Shown here piece by piece: positions 25,711 to 34,853 of a stretch of 64,000 nucleotides of DNA (its first letter is position 1; each line of letters starts with the position of its first letter). The notes under the pieces are model-generated. The model did no database searches and was not told where the DNA came from. It saw only the letters and a program-made list of their open reading frames with translations. Origin of the DNA: Rhizobium rosettiformans W3 (lineage in GTDB: Bacteria; Pseudomonadota; Alphaproteobacteria; Rhizobiales; Rhizobiaceae); NCBI RefSeq assembly GCF_004912135.1, contig NZ_STGU01000010.1, forward strand, positions 62,001-126,000, in the 5' to 3' direction. Both the position numbers and the translations under genes were made by a program.

Positions 25711-27165
25711 ATGTCGCTTGCATCGTCACTCAATACGGCAAACTCGATTTTCCGGAACACGTCGCAGCAGACGTCCGTGATCTCGACGAACATCGCCAAC
25801 ACCGGCAACGAGAACTACGTTCGCCGGGATGCGGTGGTCACGCAGACCGTATACGGTTTCTCGTCGGTGCAGAACGAGCGGTCGCAGCAGATGGCGCTGC
25901 TTCGGCAGATGGCATCCTCGACTGGGCAGCAAAGTGCGCAGTCGACGCTGCTCGACGGACTGACCACCCTCTCCGATGCGCTCGGCGGCAATGATTACGA
26001 GCTGTCGCCGTCCGCCTACCTTGCCAATCTGCAGAGCAGCCTTCAGTCTTTTGCCGCCTCGCCCGGTGAGTATGCACTCGCCTCCACGGTGGTGACGGAC
26101 GCCATCGACGTCGTGAACTCGCTGAACAATGCGACCGCGACGACGCAGGAACTGCGCGAAGACACCGACGCCCAGATGTTCGAGCAGGTCGAGACGCTGA
26201 ATAAGCTTCTCGCCGAGTTCAAGATCGTCAACGATACGGTCGTGCGCCAGACGGCAACCGGCGGAAACGCGGACGATTATCTCGACCGGCGCGATACGCT
26301 GCTCAAGGAGATCTCCGCGATCGTCGGCGTTTCCGTGAACATGCGCGACAACAGCGACATGGTGCTCTACACCTATGACGGCACGACGCTGTTCGAGACC
26401 GATCCTCGCGAAGTCAGCTTCGTGCGTACTTACACGTACGACTCGACCGTAACCGGAAATGCGATCTACATCGATGGTACGCCGGTCCGTGCTGGCGTCG
26501 GCGGCAACACCGATGGCCAGGGTTCGCTTGCCTCGCTGGTGCAGATCCGCGACGTCATCGCGCCGACCTTCCAGACGCAGCTCGACGAAATCGCCCGCGG
26601 CCTCATCGAGGCCTTCCAGGAAGTCGACACCCTCGGCGGTGGCGAACTGCCCGGTCTCTTCACCTGGCCGACCGGCACTGTTCCGGCAACAGGCACTGTC
26701 GAACCTGGACTGGCTGCCCTTATTCAAGTCAATCCGGCTGTCCGCTCAGATGCCGGAGGCGACCCGATGCTGATCCGTGACGGTGGCATCAACGGTGCGG
26801 CCTATGTCCAGAACGTCGATGGCTCCTCCGGCTACACGGATCTGATCAATTCCTACGTCGATGAGCTTGCAGCCAACCGCAGCTTCTCCGCGGATGCCGA
26901 TCTCAAGACCGATGCGAGCGTCCTGTCCTTCGCCAGCAACTCGATCGGCTGGCTCGAAGAGCTGCGCTCGAACGCGACGACGGCAAACGAAAACAAGCAG
27001 GCGCTCTACGAGCGGACCTTCCAGACCTATTCTTCCAAGACGGCCGTCAGCCTCGATGAAGAACTCTCGCTGCTGCTCGATGTAGAGCAGTCCTACAAGG
27101 CCGCGGCAAAGCTCGTCTCCACCGTTGACGAGATGCTGAGGGCCGTTCTCGAAATGGCGGGGTAA
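25711..27165 (+). CDS. flgK: Hook-filament junction protein FlgK (HAP1)
   Basis: FlgK is the first hook-associated protein, joining hook and filament. The 484-aa product has the N-terminal hook signature (STNIANTGNENYVRRD), FlgK middle features (NDTVVRQTATGGNADDYLDR) and a C-terminal helix with SLLLDVEQSYKAAAKLVSTV. It lies 21 nt after flgE and 6 nt before flgL. Confidence 0.95.
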   Translation: MSLASSLNTANSIFRNTSQQTSVISTNIANTGNENYVRRDAVVTQTVYGFSSVQNERSQQMALLRQMASSTGQQSAQSTLLDGLTTLSDALGGNDYELSPSAYLANLQSSLQSFAASPGEYALASTVVTDAIDVVNSLNNATATTQELREDTDAQMFEQVETLNKLLAEFKIVNDTVVRQTATGGNADDYLDRRDTLLKEISAIVGVSVNMRDNSDMVLYTYDGTTLFETDPREVSFVRTYTYDSTVTGNAIYIDGTPVRAGVGGNTDGQGSLASLVQIRDVIAPTFQTQLDEIARGLIEAFQEVDTLGGGELPGLFTWPTGTVPATGTVEPGLAALIQVNPAVRSDAGGDPMLIRDGGINGAAYVQNVDGSSGYTDLINSYVDELAANRSFSADADLKTDASVLSFASNSIGWLEELRSNATTANENKQALYERTFQTYSSKTAVSLDEELSLLLDVEQSYKAAAKLVSTVDEMLRAVLEMAG

Positions 27166-27171
27166 TCCCTG

Positions 27172-28233
27172 ATGTCGACAGCCAGCGTTTCTAATCTTTC
27201 GACCCAGACCTCGATGCGGCTGACGATCCGTCAGGCGCAGAACGAGCTGCTCAAGTCGCAGCAGGAGGTCAGCACCGGGTTTTATGCGGATATCGGCGCC
27301 GAGCTCGGCAGCAAGACCTCGACTGTGGTGGACCTCAATCGGGAAAGCCTGCGGCTGAACTCGATGATCAGCAACAACTCGATCGCCACCCAGCGTCTCT
27401 CGGCCTCTCAGGAAGCCTTGAAGCAGATCGCGACCGCCGCGGAAGAGATGAACAACGCGCTGATCACCATCTCCGGTTCGTCGAACAGTGACACGATCAA
27501 CACCACGATCATGACGGTCAGCAATTCGCTGTCGACCATGACCAGCATGGCCAACCAGTCGGCCAATGGCGAATTCCTGTTTGCCGGCATCAACACCGAT
27601 GTTCAGCCGATTGCCGAATACACCGACACTTCGGCGGCCAAGACGGCCTTCGATGCGGCGTTCACGACCTACTTCGGCTTCCCGCCCACCGACACGGCAG
27701 GCACCGCGACCATCGCGGCGACCGGCACGCCGAGCATGGAAGACTTCATCACCACGGTGCTGGAGCCGATGTTCACAGGTGCGGACTGGACCACCAATTG
27801 GTCGAGCGCCACCGATCAGGCCATGACGAGCCGCATCACGCAGTCGGAGACGGTGCAGACCTCCGCGTCCGCCAATGAGAACGGCTTCCGTTACTTTGCG
27901 CTGGCCGCCATCGTCACCAAGGAGCTGATGACGATTGGTGCTCCGGCCAATGCGGTGACGACGGCGATCAACAAGGCGATCGATTACACCGGTCGAGCCA
28001 TCACCGGGATCAACTCGACGCGCTCGGAACTTGGTCTTTCGCAGAACCGAATTGAGAAGGCGGATGCCTCGCTCAAGGTTCAGGTGGATATTATCGAGAC
28101 CAGCCTGTCTAGCAAGATTGAAGTAGATGCGTACGAAGCGTCGACTCGCGTTAACTCTCTGCTTTCCATGGTGGAAGCATCTTACACGCTGACCTCGAAG
28201 ATCCAGGCGTTGAGTCTTGTCAACTACCTTTGA
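27172..28233 (+). CDS. flgL: Hook-filament junction protein FlgL (HAP3)
   Basis: FlgL connects FlgK to the flagellin filament. The 353-aa product has flagellin-like terminal helices (MRLTIRQAQNELLKSQQEVS and the C-terminal YEASTRVNSLLSMVEASYTL). It follows flgK by 6 nt. It is related to flagellin but is placed here by its partner flgK and lack of the four-flagellin signature. Confidence 0.94.
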   Translation: MSTASVSNLSTQTSMRLTIRQAQNELLKSQQEVSTGFYADIGAELGSKTSTVVDLNRESLRLNSMISNNSIATQRLSASQEALKQIATAAEEMNNALITISGSSNSDTINTTIMTVSNSLSTMTSMANQSANGEFLFAGINTDVQPIAEYTDTSAAKTAFDAAFTTYFGFPPTDTAGTATIAATGTPSMEDFITTVLEPMFTGADWTTNWSSATDQAMTSRITQSETVQTSASANENGFRYFALAAIVTKELMTIGAPANAVTTAINKAIDYTGRAITGINSTRSELGLSQNRIEKADASLKVQVDIIETSLSSKIEVDAYEASTRVNSLLSMVEASYTLTSKIQALSLVNYL

Positions 28234-28271
28234 TGAGCAAAGGGTGAAATGAAACTGTGAAGGGCAACTGA

Positions 28272-28619
28272 ATGTACCAGTTCTCATATGCCGAAATCAT
28301 GGAGGATGGCGTCGCTGACGCCAAGGAGCGCGAACGGCAGGCCCTTGACCGTTGCATCCAGCTCCTGAGCGCCGCGCGGGACAAGAAGGGGTATTCCCGC
28401 GAGGCGATTGAGGCATTGTTCTATACCCGCCGGGTCTGGGTCCGGCTGATTGAAGATCTGCAAAACCCCGAAAACCAGTTGGGCGAGGAAGTCCGCGCCA
28501 ACCTGATTTCCATCGCCATCTGGATTTTGAAAGAGTGTGACCGAATCCGCAAACGCGAGTCGGAAAACTTCCAGGGCATTATCGACGTGACAACCATCAT
28601 CAGGGATGGACTTAAATGA
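28272..28619 (+). CDS. flaF: Flagellar biosynthesis regulator FlaF
   Basis: FlaF is an alphaproteobacterial flagellin-specific factor; in Caulobacter it is needed for flagellin synthesis or secretion and works opposite FlbT. The 115-aa product is soluble and helical ([40 protein letters not shown]). AAGGG lies 8 nt before the ATG. Its stop overlaps the flbT start by 4 nt. Confidence 0.94.
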   Translation: MYQFSYAEIMEDGVADAKERERQALDRCIQLLSAARDKKGYSREAIEALFYTRRVWVRLIEDLQNPENQLGEEVRANLISIAIWILKECDRIRKRESENFQGIIDVTTIIRDGLK

Positions 28620-29065
28620 AGAGCACTTTGCGCATCTCGCTCAAGTCGGGCGAACGTATTTTCATCAATGGAGCGGTTCTGCGCGTCGACCGCAAGGTTG
28701 CCCTCGAGTTCCTGAACGATGTCACCTTCCTGCTCGAGAACCACGTTCTCCAGCCGGAGCAGGCAACGACGCCGCTGCGCCAGCTGTATTTCATCGCCCA
28801 GATGATGCTGATCAATCCCGAAGGCAAGGATCAGTCGCTGGCCATGTTCCGCAAGTCGGTCATCATGCTGCTGTCGTGCTTCGAGAACGAAGAGATTCTC
28901 GCCGAACTGAAGCGTATCGACGGAATGGTGTCCTCCGGCCGCGCCTTTGATGCCCTGAAAGCCATCCGCCAGCTTTATCCGATCGAAGATCGCATCCTGA
29001 ACAATCAGGAAATGGCGCCGGCAACGATCGAACAGATCCGCAAGGAAATTGCGCCATGGCGGTAG
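28616..29065 (+). CDS. flbT: Flagellin post-transcriptional regulator FlbT
   Basis: FlbT acts after transcription on flagellin mRNA: in Caulobacter it binds the 5' leader of fljK mRNA and promotes its decay; in Brucella it favours flagellin synthesis. The 149-aa product has the family start [20 protein letters not shown] and core [20 protein letters not shown]. It overlaps flaF by 4 nt and flgD by 10 nt. The hairpin leaders before the four flagellins in this window are natural candidates for its targets. Confidence 0.95.
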   Translation: MKSTLRISLKSGERIFINGAVLRVDRKVALEFLNDVTFLLENHVLQPEQATTPLRQLYFIAQMMLINPEGKDQSLAMFRKSVIMLLSCFENEEILAELKRIDGMVSSGRAFDALKAIRQLYPIEDRILNNQEMAPATIEQIRKEIAPWR

Positions 29066-29505
29066 ACGCAGTCACCGGCACCACGACGACGACCACAACG
29101 CAGTCGACGTCGAACAGTGCGGCAAGCCAGGCATCTGCCAAGGCTTCTCTGGATTATGACAGCTTTCTCCAGCTGCTCATCGCCCAGATGAAGAACCAGG
29201 ATCCGACCGATCCGATGGACGCCAGCGAACAGATTGCGCAGCTGGCGACGTTCTCGCAGGTCGAACAGTCGATCCAGATGAACTCCAACCTCGAGACGCT
29301 GATCACGGGCAATGCCCTGACAAACGCCTCGTCCTACATCGGCAAGACCATCACCAGCGCCGATGAAAAGACCAGCGGCGTCGTGGCCTCGGTTCGCGTC
29401 TATAGCGACACGATGGTGGCCACTACGACCGAAGGCAAGGAAATCCCGATCGTTGTCGGCGTTCGTGTTGGCACCGCGCCCGCAACCGAGACGACCGACT
29501 CCTAA
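29056..29505 (+). CDS. flgD: Flagellar hook capping protein FlgD (short form)
   Basis: FlgD caps the growing hook. The 149-aa product contains the family motif [20 protein letters not shown] and [14 protein letters not shown], plus an N-terminal Thr-rich stretch. It is shorter than the roughly 230 aa of enteric FlgD and lacks most of the C-terminal tudor/FnIII region, as is common in rhizobia. The ATG lies inside flbT after AAGGAA. Confidence 0.92.
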   Translation: MAVDAVTGTTTTTTTQSTSNSAASQASAKASLDYDSFLQLLIAQMKNQDPTDPMDASEQIAQLATFSQVEQSIQMNSNLETLITGNALTNASSYIGKTITSADEKTSGVVASVRVYSDTMVATTTEGKEIPIVVGVRVGTAPATETTDS

Positions 29506-29513
29506 CGTGCTAG

Positions 29514-29554
29514 TCCTTTCGGAGTGGATGGCATGATTCGCCGCTCCGAAAGGA
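29514..29554 (+). promoter_or_regulatory. Hairpin covering the fliQ ribosome binding site
   Basis: TCCTTTCGGAG (29514-29524) and CTCCGAAAGGA (29544-29554) form a perfect 11-bp stem with a 19-nt loop. The 3' arm contains AAGGA, the only plausible ribosome site of fliQ, whose ATG is 10 nt further on. It begins right after flgD. There is no T run, so translational control is more likely than termination. Confidence 0.65.
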
Positions 29555-29564
29555 TACCCGTCTC

Positions 29565-29831
29565 ATGAATGAGGCTGATGCTCTCGATATCTTGCAGGCC
29601 GCGATCTGGACGATCATCATCGCCTCGGGTCCGGCCGTTGCTGCCGGCATGATCGTCGGCGTCGTCATTGCCCTGATCCAGGCACTGACCCAGGTTCAGG
29701 AAATGACCCTGACCTTCGTTCCGAAGATCCTGGCGATCATGATCACCATCGGCATTTCGGCCCCCTTCGTCGGCGCGCAGATCAATCTGTTCACGAACCT
29801 CGTCTTCTCGCGAATACAATCCGGCTTTTAG
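29565..29831 (+). CDS. fliQ: Flagellar export apparatus protein FliQ
   Basis: FliQ is a small export-gate subunit. The 88-aa product has two membrane segments (about residues 13-38 and 52-75) and the family motif VGVVIALIQALTQVQEMTLTF (in part). The ATG at 29565 uses AAGGA at 29550-29554, which sits in the arm of an 11-bp hairpin. It is followed by flhA after 104 nt. Confidence 0.95.
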   Translation: MNEADALDILQAAIWTIIIASGPAVAAGMIVGVVIALIQALTQVQEMTLTFVPKILAIMITIGISAPFVGAQINLFTNLVFSRIQSGF

Positions 29832-29886
29832 CCGGGCTCTGACACCCTCGCGCAAGCTTCACCTTCTATCTCTCTCGGGCAGACTG

Positions 29887-29906
29887 CCGGAAGCATGGTC
29901 TTCCGG
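29887..29906 (+). promoter_or_regulatory. Small hairpin upstream of flhA
   Basis: CCGGAAG (29887-29893) pairs with CTTCCGG (29900-29906) over a 6-nt loop, in the 104-nt gap between fliQ and flhA. It ends 29 nt before the flhA ATG and leaves the ribosome site free. Its role is unknown. Confidence 0.35.
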
Positions 29907-29935
29907 ATGACTTCTCATGAAGAGATGGAACGGAC

Positions 29936-32023
29936 ATGGCGCAACCACCTGCACTCGTAATCCCGAAGGCAAGCCCGAGCGGGCGTGACATCGGCTTCGC
30001 GTTCGGGATCGTAATGATCCTGTGCATTCTGTTTCTGCCGATCCCGCCCTTCCTCATTGACGTCGGCCTGGCCTTCTCGATCGCGCTCTCGGTGCTGATC
30101 CTGATGGTTGCCCTCTGGATCCAGCGTCCGCTTGATTTCTCGTCCTTCCCGACGATCCTGCTGATCGCCACCATGATCCGCCTGTCGCTCAACATCGCGA
30201 CGACACGCGTGATCCTGACCCACGGCCACGAGGGCCATGGTGCCGCCGGCGGCGTCATCGCGGGCTTCTCGAACCTCGTGATGGGCGGCGACTTCGTCAT
30301 CGGTCTCATCGTCTTCCTGATCCTGATCACGGTGAACTTCATAGTCATCACCAAGGGTGCGACCCGTATCGCGGAAGTCGGCGCCCGCTTCACCCTCGAT
30401 GCCATCCCCGGCAAGCAGATGTCGATCGATGCCGACCTGTCGGCAGGCATCATCGACGAGAAGGAAGCCCAGCACAGACGCCGCGAACTGGAGCAGGAAA
30501 GCTCCTTCTTCGGTGCCATGGACGGTGCGTCCAAGTTCGTCCGCGGCGACGCGATCGCAGGCCTCATCATCACGGCGATCAACGTCGTCGGTGGTATCGT
30601 TATCGGCTACTTCCGCCACGGCATGGAGCTCGGCGAGGCGGCCGACGTTTTCGTCAAGCTCTCCGTCGGTGACGGTATCGTTTCCCAGGTTCCGGCGCTG
30701 ATCGTCTCGCTCGCCGCCGGCCTTCTGGTCTCGCGCGGCGGCACGCCCGGTTCGACTGACCAGGCCGTCGTCAATCAGCTGAGCGGTTACCCGCGCGCGC
30801 TTTCGGTCGCCGCAGCCCTCATGGGCGCGCTCGCGCTGGTGCCGGGTCTGCCGCTCATCCCCTTCACTGCTCTTGGCGGCCTGATGGCGTTTGGCGCCTG
30901 GTTCATCCCGCGCCAGTTGGAAGCTGAAAACAAGCTGAAGCGCGAACAGGAAGAAAAGAAGGTCATCCAGAACAAGGAAGCCGAGAAGGATTCGGTCAAG
31001 TCGGTCCTCAAGACCTCCGAAATCGAATTGGCGCTCGGTAAGCTCGTCTCGACCCGCCTGCTTGGCGCCCACCAGGAACTCGCCTTCCGCGTCGGCAAGA
31101 TGCGCAAGAAATTCGCGAGCCAGTACGGTTTCGTGGTGCCCGAAATCAAGGTCACCGACGATATCGCGATCCCGGAAAAGGCCTACCAGATCCGCATCCA
31201 TGGCACGACGGTCGCGTCGAACAATCTGCGCGTCGGCGAAGTCCTCGTTGTCACCGGTTCCGGTCGCAAGCCGAATGTGCCCGGCGACGAGATCCGCGAA
31301 CCTGCCTTCGGCATGCCGGCCGTCTCGGTTCTGGAAACCTTCACCGAGGAACTGAAGCGTGAAGGCTTCCACCCGATCGACAACGTGTCGGTGGTTCTCA
31401 CCCACGTCTCGGAAGTCATCCGCAACAACCTGCCGCAGCTCCTGTCCTACAAGGATGTGAAGGTCCTGATCGATCGTCTGGATCCCGAATACAAGAAGCT
31501 GGCCGACGAGATCTGCTCGTCGCACATGTCCTATTCCGGTCTGCAGGCGGTGCTGAAGCTGCTGCTGGCCGAACGCGTTTCGATCCGCAACCTGCATCTC
31601 ATCCTCGAAGCGGTTGCCGAACTCGCGCCGCATGTTCGCAAGACCGAGCAGATCGTCGAGCATGTCCGCGTTCGCATGGCCCAGCAGCTCTGCGGCGACC
31701 TGACCGACAACGGCGTGCTGCGTGTCCTGCGCCTCGGCTCCAAGTGGGACCTCGTCTTCCACCAGGCACTGAAGCGCGATGCCAAGGGCGAAATCGTGGA
31801 GTTCGACATCGATCCGCGCAGCCTGGAAGAGTTCTCGGAGCAGGCCAGCCAGGTTATCCGTGAATTCATGGACCGAGGACTGCCCTTCGTTCTTGTCACA
31901 TCGCCCGAAACACGGTCCTATGTGCGCATGATCATCGAACGACTCTTTGCCACCTTGCCGGTTCTCTCGCATGTGGAACTGGCCAAGGGCATCGAGATCA
32001 AGATTTTGGGCTCCATTTCATGA
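29936..32023 (+). CDS. flhA: Flagellar export apparatus protein FlhA
   Basis: FlhA is the large export-gate protein and platform for substrate-chaperone docking. The 695-aa product has about eight N-terminal membrane segments and the FHIPEP-region signature ([19 protein letters not shown] then [20 protein letters not shown]). The C-terminal cytoplasmic domain starts near residue 340. Length is normal. Its stop overlaps the fliR ATG. Confidence 0.97.
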   Translation: MAQPPALVIPKASPSGRDIGFAFGIVMILCILFLPIPPFLIDVGLAFSIALSVLILMVALWIQRPLDFSSFPTILLIATMIRLSLNIATTRVILTHGHEGHGAAGGVIAGFSNLVMGGDFVIGLIVFLILITVNFIVITKGATRIAEVGARFTLDAIPGKQMSIDADLSAGIIDEKEAQHRRRELEQESSFFGAMDGASKFVRGDAIAGLIITAINVVGGIVIGYFRHGMELGEAADVFVKLSVGDGIVSQVPALIVSLAAGLLVSRGGTPGSTDQAVVNQLSGYPRALSVAAALMGALALVPGLPLIPFTALGGLMAFGAWFIPRQLEAENKLKREQEEKKVIQNKEAEKDSVKSVLKTSEIELALGKLVSTRLLGAHQELAFRVGKMRKKFASQYGFVVPEIKVTDDIAIPEKAYQIRIHGTTVASNNLRVGEVLVVTGSGRKPNVPGDEIREPAFGMPAVSVLETFTEELKREGFHPIDNVSVVLTHVSEVIRNNLPQLLSYKDVKVLIDRLDPEYKKLADEICSSHMSYSGLQAVLKLLLAERVSIRNLHLILEAVAELAPHVRKTEQIVEHVRVRMAQQLCGDLTDNGVLRVLRLGSKWDLVFHQALKRDAKGEIVEFDIDPRSLEEFSEQASQVIREFMDRGLPFVLVTSPETRSYVRMIIERLFATLPVLSHVELAKGIEIKILGSIS

Positions 32024-32769
32024 TTGCTGACCCGCAGGGGACTGTGCTGGTACTCTTTGCGATCTTCTGTCGCATCGGTGCCTGCATCATGACCCTGCCT
32101 GGTTTTTCATCGGCCCGCATCTCGACCACGATCCGCTTCTTTTTGGCTTTTGCGGTCTCGCTGGCCATGACGCCGCTTCTCTTCGACACGATCTATCCCC
32201 GCGTGAGCGGAACGGCGGCGTCATTGGTCGGCGTGATCGTCTCGGAACTGCTGATAGGGCTGATGTACGGTCTGGTTCCGCGTCTCTATGTTTTGGGCCT
32301 GCAGTTTGCCGGCTCGGCGGTTTCCATGGCCATCGGCCTCAACACCCCCGGTGCCATGGACGTGCTTGAAGACAGCTCCGAAAACCAGATGACCAACCTC
32401 ATCTCCTTCGGTGGATTGCTCGTGCTCTTCATGCTGGATTTCCACCATGTGGTCTTTCGGGCTTTGGTCGACAGCTACGCCGTGATGCCGCTCGGCGGCA
32501 TGCCGGACAGCCAGAAGATGCTGATCACGCTCACCGATACCTTGTCGCAGACCTTCATGCTCATGTTGCGCTTGGCGAGCCCGTTTCTGATCTTCGGCCT
32601 GATGTTCAACTTCGCCGTCGGCCTCGTGAACAAGCTCGCCCCCCAGGTGCCCGTCTTCTACATCTCCACGCCTTATCTGCTGATGGGTGGCCTGTTGCTG
32701 GTCTATTTCACCATTGGTGCCATGGTAATGCAGTTCGCGCAGTATTTCCCGATGATCTTCAACTTCTGA
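32020..32769 (+). CDS. fliR: Flagellar export apparatus protein FliR
   Basis: FliR completes the FliPQR export gate. The 249-aa product is hydrophobic throughout, with about six membrane segments, and has the family pattern [20 protein letters not shown] and [13 protein letters not shown]. It overlaps flhA by 4 nt. Confidence 0.95.
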   Translation: MIADPQGTVLVLFAIFCRIGACIMTLPGFSSARISTTIRFFLAFAVSLAMTPLLFDTIYPRVSGTAASLVGVIVSELLIGLMYGLVPRLYVLGLQFAGSAVSMAIGLNTPGAMDVLEDSSENQMTNLISFGGLLVLFMLDFHHVVFRALVDSYAVMPLGGMPDSQKMLITLTDTLSQTFMLMLRLASPFLIFGLMFNFAVGLVNKLAPQVPVFYISTPYLLMGGLLLVYFTIGAMVMQFAQYFPMIFNF

Positions 32770-32779
32770 CGAGGAAGCC

Positions 32780-33190
32780 GTGGGGCCGCAGAAAAAATCC
32801 GACAAGCTGAAGCGTCTCGTCGCCGTGCAGCGTCACATGGAACGCATGGCCGAGAGCGATCTCGGCATCACCGCGCAGCGCATCGAAGAAAACGCGCGCT
32901 CAATGGAAACCGTCATGGAAGCGATCGGCTCGCTCGAACCGCTGCACCGGCTGTTCGCGCAGAATTATGCCGATCGCTTCGACCGCCTGTCGAACACGGA
33001 CAAGCAGCTGCATGGTCTCCAGCAGGTCCAGGAAATGAAGCTGATGCGCGAGCGCGCCAAAGGCGATCGCCTGGAGGAGAACATGAAGGAAGCGCGCGAT
33101 CACGAAGAACGCGAGCGCGACGATGATGCCATCTACGACCTGATCGACATCAAGTTCGCCACACCAGCCTCCGACAAGCTTCACGAGTGA
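32780..33190 (+). CDS. Small coiled-coil flagellar protein, FliJ candidate
   Basis: The 136-aa product starts at GTG with GAGGAAG 3-9 nt upstream. It is very charged and predicted to be almost all helix (residues 8-110, with heptad-like spacing), with no membrane segment. Size, charge and location next to export genes resemble FliJ, the coiled-coil stalk of the FliI ATPase. No FliJ is otherwise visible in the window. This is inference; sequence similarity to enteric FliJ is not evident by eye. Confidence 0.6.
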   Translation: MGPQKKSDKLKRLVAVQRHMERMAESDLGITAQRIEENARSMETVMEAIGSLEPLHRLFAQNYADRFDRLSNTDKQLHGLQQVQEMKLMRERAKGDRLEENMKEARDHEERERDDDAIYDLIDIKFATPASDKLHE

Positions 33191-33223
33191 TAGTCGCCTC
33201 GAACGAAAATCGAGGATGTCACC

Positions 33224-33784
33224 GTGGCCATTTCTCCTCCGAGCGATCTGGTGCTGGACGTGATCCGCGCCGCCGATCCGGCGCAAGTCGCTGCCGCCCA
33301 GGAACAGCTGAAGACCAACCGCGCTAACTTCATGGCGAACAGTCTCGCCGAGAAGGGCGCAGGCTTCAGCGCGACCGTCGACATTCTCAACCGGACCACC
33401 AATGCCGCGCGGATCGAAGCCACGGCCGAAAAGACCGAGGAAGTCGGCAAACCGCCGAAGATCTATCGCGATTTCGAAGCCGTCTACCTGACGAACTTCG
33501 TCCAGAGCATGCTTCCGGACGAGAGCGAGGAAGTCTACGGCAAGGGCAATGCCGGCGAAATGTGGAAGAGCATGATGGCAGAGCAGCTCGGCTCGACGCT
33601 CGCCGAATCGGGCGGCGTGGGCATTGCCAAGCAGATGTATGAAGAGGCTCTGCAGCGCGTTCGCGGCGAAGAGAGCGTCAATGCCGCCACTGACGAGACG
33701 GATCGCGGCCTCGCCATGAGCTGGGTGACGGATCTCGAACGCCGCACCCTCGGCGCTGCCGCAGACACTGACACCAAAAACTGA
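33224..33784 (+). CDS. Rod-binding protein, FlgJ N-terminal type (CheL-like)
   Basis: The 186-aa product (GTG start) contains the FlgJ rod-binding pattern at about residues 75-145: DFEAVYLTNFVQSMLPDESE, then GNAGEMWKSMMAEQLGSTLA and GVGIAKQMYEE. The peptidoglycan hydrolase domain of enteric FlgJ is absent; the family is sometimes named CheL in alphaproteobacteria. It probably caps or scaffolds the growing rod, with the transglycosylase at 22807 as partner enzyme. Confidence 0.82.
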   Translation: MAISPPSDLVLDVIRAADPAQVAAAQEQLKTNRANFMANSLAEKGAGFSATVDILNRTTNAARIEATAEKTEEVGKPPKIYRDFEAVYLTNFVQSMLPDESEEVYGKGNAGEMWKSMMAEQLGSTLAESGGVGIAKQMYEEALQRVRGEESVNAATDETDRGLAMSWVTDLERRTLGAAADTDTKN

Positions 33785-33813
33785 TCGAATTTCGAAAGAC
33801 AGGGCAGAATTTC

Positions 33814-34179
33814 ATGGAAGTTGTTTCGAGCGAATATCGTGTGAAGACGGTCTTGAGCCGCCTGGAGCGCATCATCGACAATGAAAACGAACGCATCGGC
33901 AAGGATCCGGAGTTCGACTTCAAGGTATCGAACGCGCATAAGAGCCGTTGCCTCTACGAGCTGACCATGCTGTTCCGTGACACCGATCCGCGCGAATTCG
34001 CCGTGAACTACGTCGAGCAGCTGCATGTCCTGAAGGAAAAGCTCGCCATCAACGCGCGTCGCGTCGAGGCCCACCTGGCCGCAGTCCGCGCCGTCGCCGA
34101 TCTCCTGAAGAACGCCGTGCGCGACGCCGATGGTGACGGCACCTATTCTCAGGAACAGTTCCAGTTCAGCGAGTTCTGA
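33814..34179 (+). CDS. FlgN-like flagellar chaperone candidate
   Basis: The 121-aa product is soluble and helical. Its second half, INARRVEAHLAAVRAVADLL followed by GDGTYSQEQFQFSEF, resembles the FlgN C-terminal pattern (Asn-Ala-Arg helix, then a short Tyr-containing tail). FlgN is the export chaperone of FlgK and FlgL, which are encoded in the same cluster. It shares one base with the next gene (TGATG). Assignment is by pattern and context. Confidence 0.6.
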   Translation: MEVVSSEYRVKTVLSRLERIIDNENERIGKDPEFDFKVSNAHKSRCLYELTMLFRDTDPREFAVNYVEQLHVLKEKLAINARRVEAHLAAVRAVADLLKNAVRDADGDGTYSQEQFQFSEF

Positions 34180-34718
34180 TGGGCAAGATACTCGGAATCG
34201 GCCTTTGGGTCTGCATTGTCACGCTGGGGGCCGTCTATGGCTCGATCTACCTGGCGACAGCCCCTGCCGGCCCGAGCGAGGAAGAGACGAAGAAGGCCGC
34301 CCTGGAGCTGATCCGGGGCGAGCCGATCACCATTCCCGTCATCGGCAATGGTGATGTCACCGGCTACTTCCTCACCCGCATCTCCTTCATGATGGACAAG
34401 GAAAAGGTCAAGGGACAGACGCTGCCCACGACCGAGTTGATGACCGACCAGCTCTTCACGCTGCTGGTGGGCAACAAGATGGTCGATATCGGCAATGTCT
34501 CCGCCTTCGACGTCAACGACTTCCGCGAGAAGATCAAGACCGAGATGAATGCAAGGCTGGGCGAGGGCATGGTCGATCAGGTGCTGATCGAGCAGCTCGA
34601 CTATGTTTCCAAGGACGCAGCCCGCAAGGCCGCCGACGGCGGATCCAAGCCGATGGAGATGACGACCGTCGTCGAAGGCGAAAAGGTCGAGGAACAGCCG
34701 GCATCCTCAGGCCATTGA
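34179..34718 (+). CDS. Second FliL-like membrane protein
   Basis: The 179-aa product has one membrane segment (about residues 6-26) and a periplasmic domain. Residues 95-155 (TTELMTDQLFTLL, FREKIKTEMNARLGEGMVDQ, VLIEQLDYVSK) follow the FliL pattern of a helix, LR-type helix and final strand. It is distinct from the FliL at 11583. It is the last gene of the cluster; a terminal stop is followed by a short GC hairpin at 34726-34741. Confidence 0.65.
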   Translation: MGKILGIGLWVCIVTLGAVYGSIYLATAPAGPSEEETKKAALELIRGEPITIPVIGNGDVTGYFLTRISFMMDKEKVKGQTLPTTELMTDQLFTLLVGNKMVDIGNVSAFDVNDFREKIKTEMNARLGEGMVDQVLIEQLDYVSKDAARKAADGGSKPMEMTTVVEGEKVEEQPASSGH

Positions 34719-34853
34719 TCGCGCAGCGGGGGTTATCCCGCCGCGGCAGGGTAAACGAAGTCTTTCGCCAGACGTGAAACTTCGACTGCCGGTTTTCACT
34801 TGAATTTCAGCTGTCGCTGATACGGTCCGAAGCCTAGATCTTCGGGACCTCTC

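Noticed and set aside
29915..31972. 685-codon open frame opposite flhA
   Set aside because: Antisense shadow of a clear flhA gene; charged low-information sequence without ribosome site or family pattern.
34726..34741. GCGGG/CCCGC hairpin after the last flagellar gene
   Set aside because: Only 5 bp and no T run; too weak to call a terminator.
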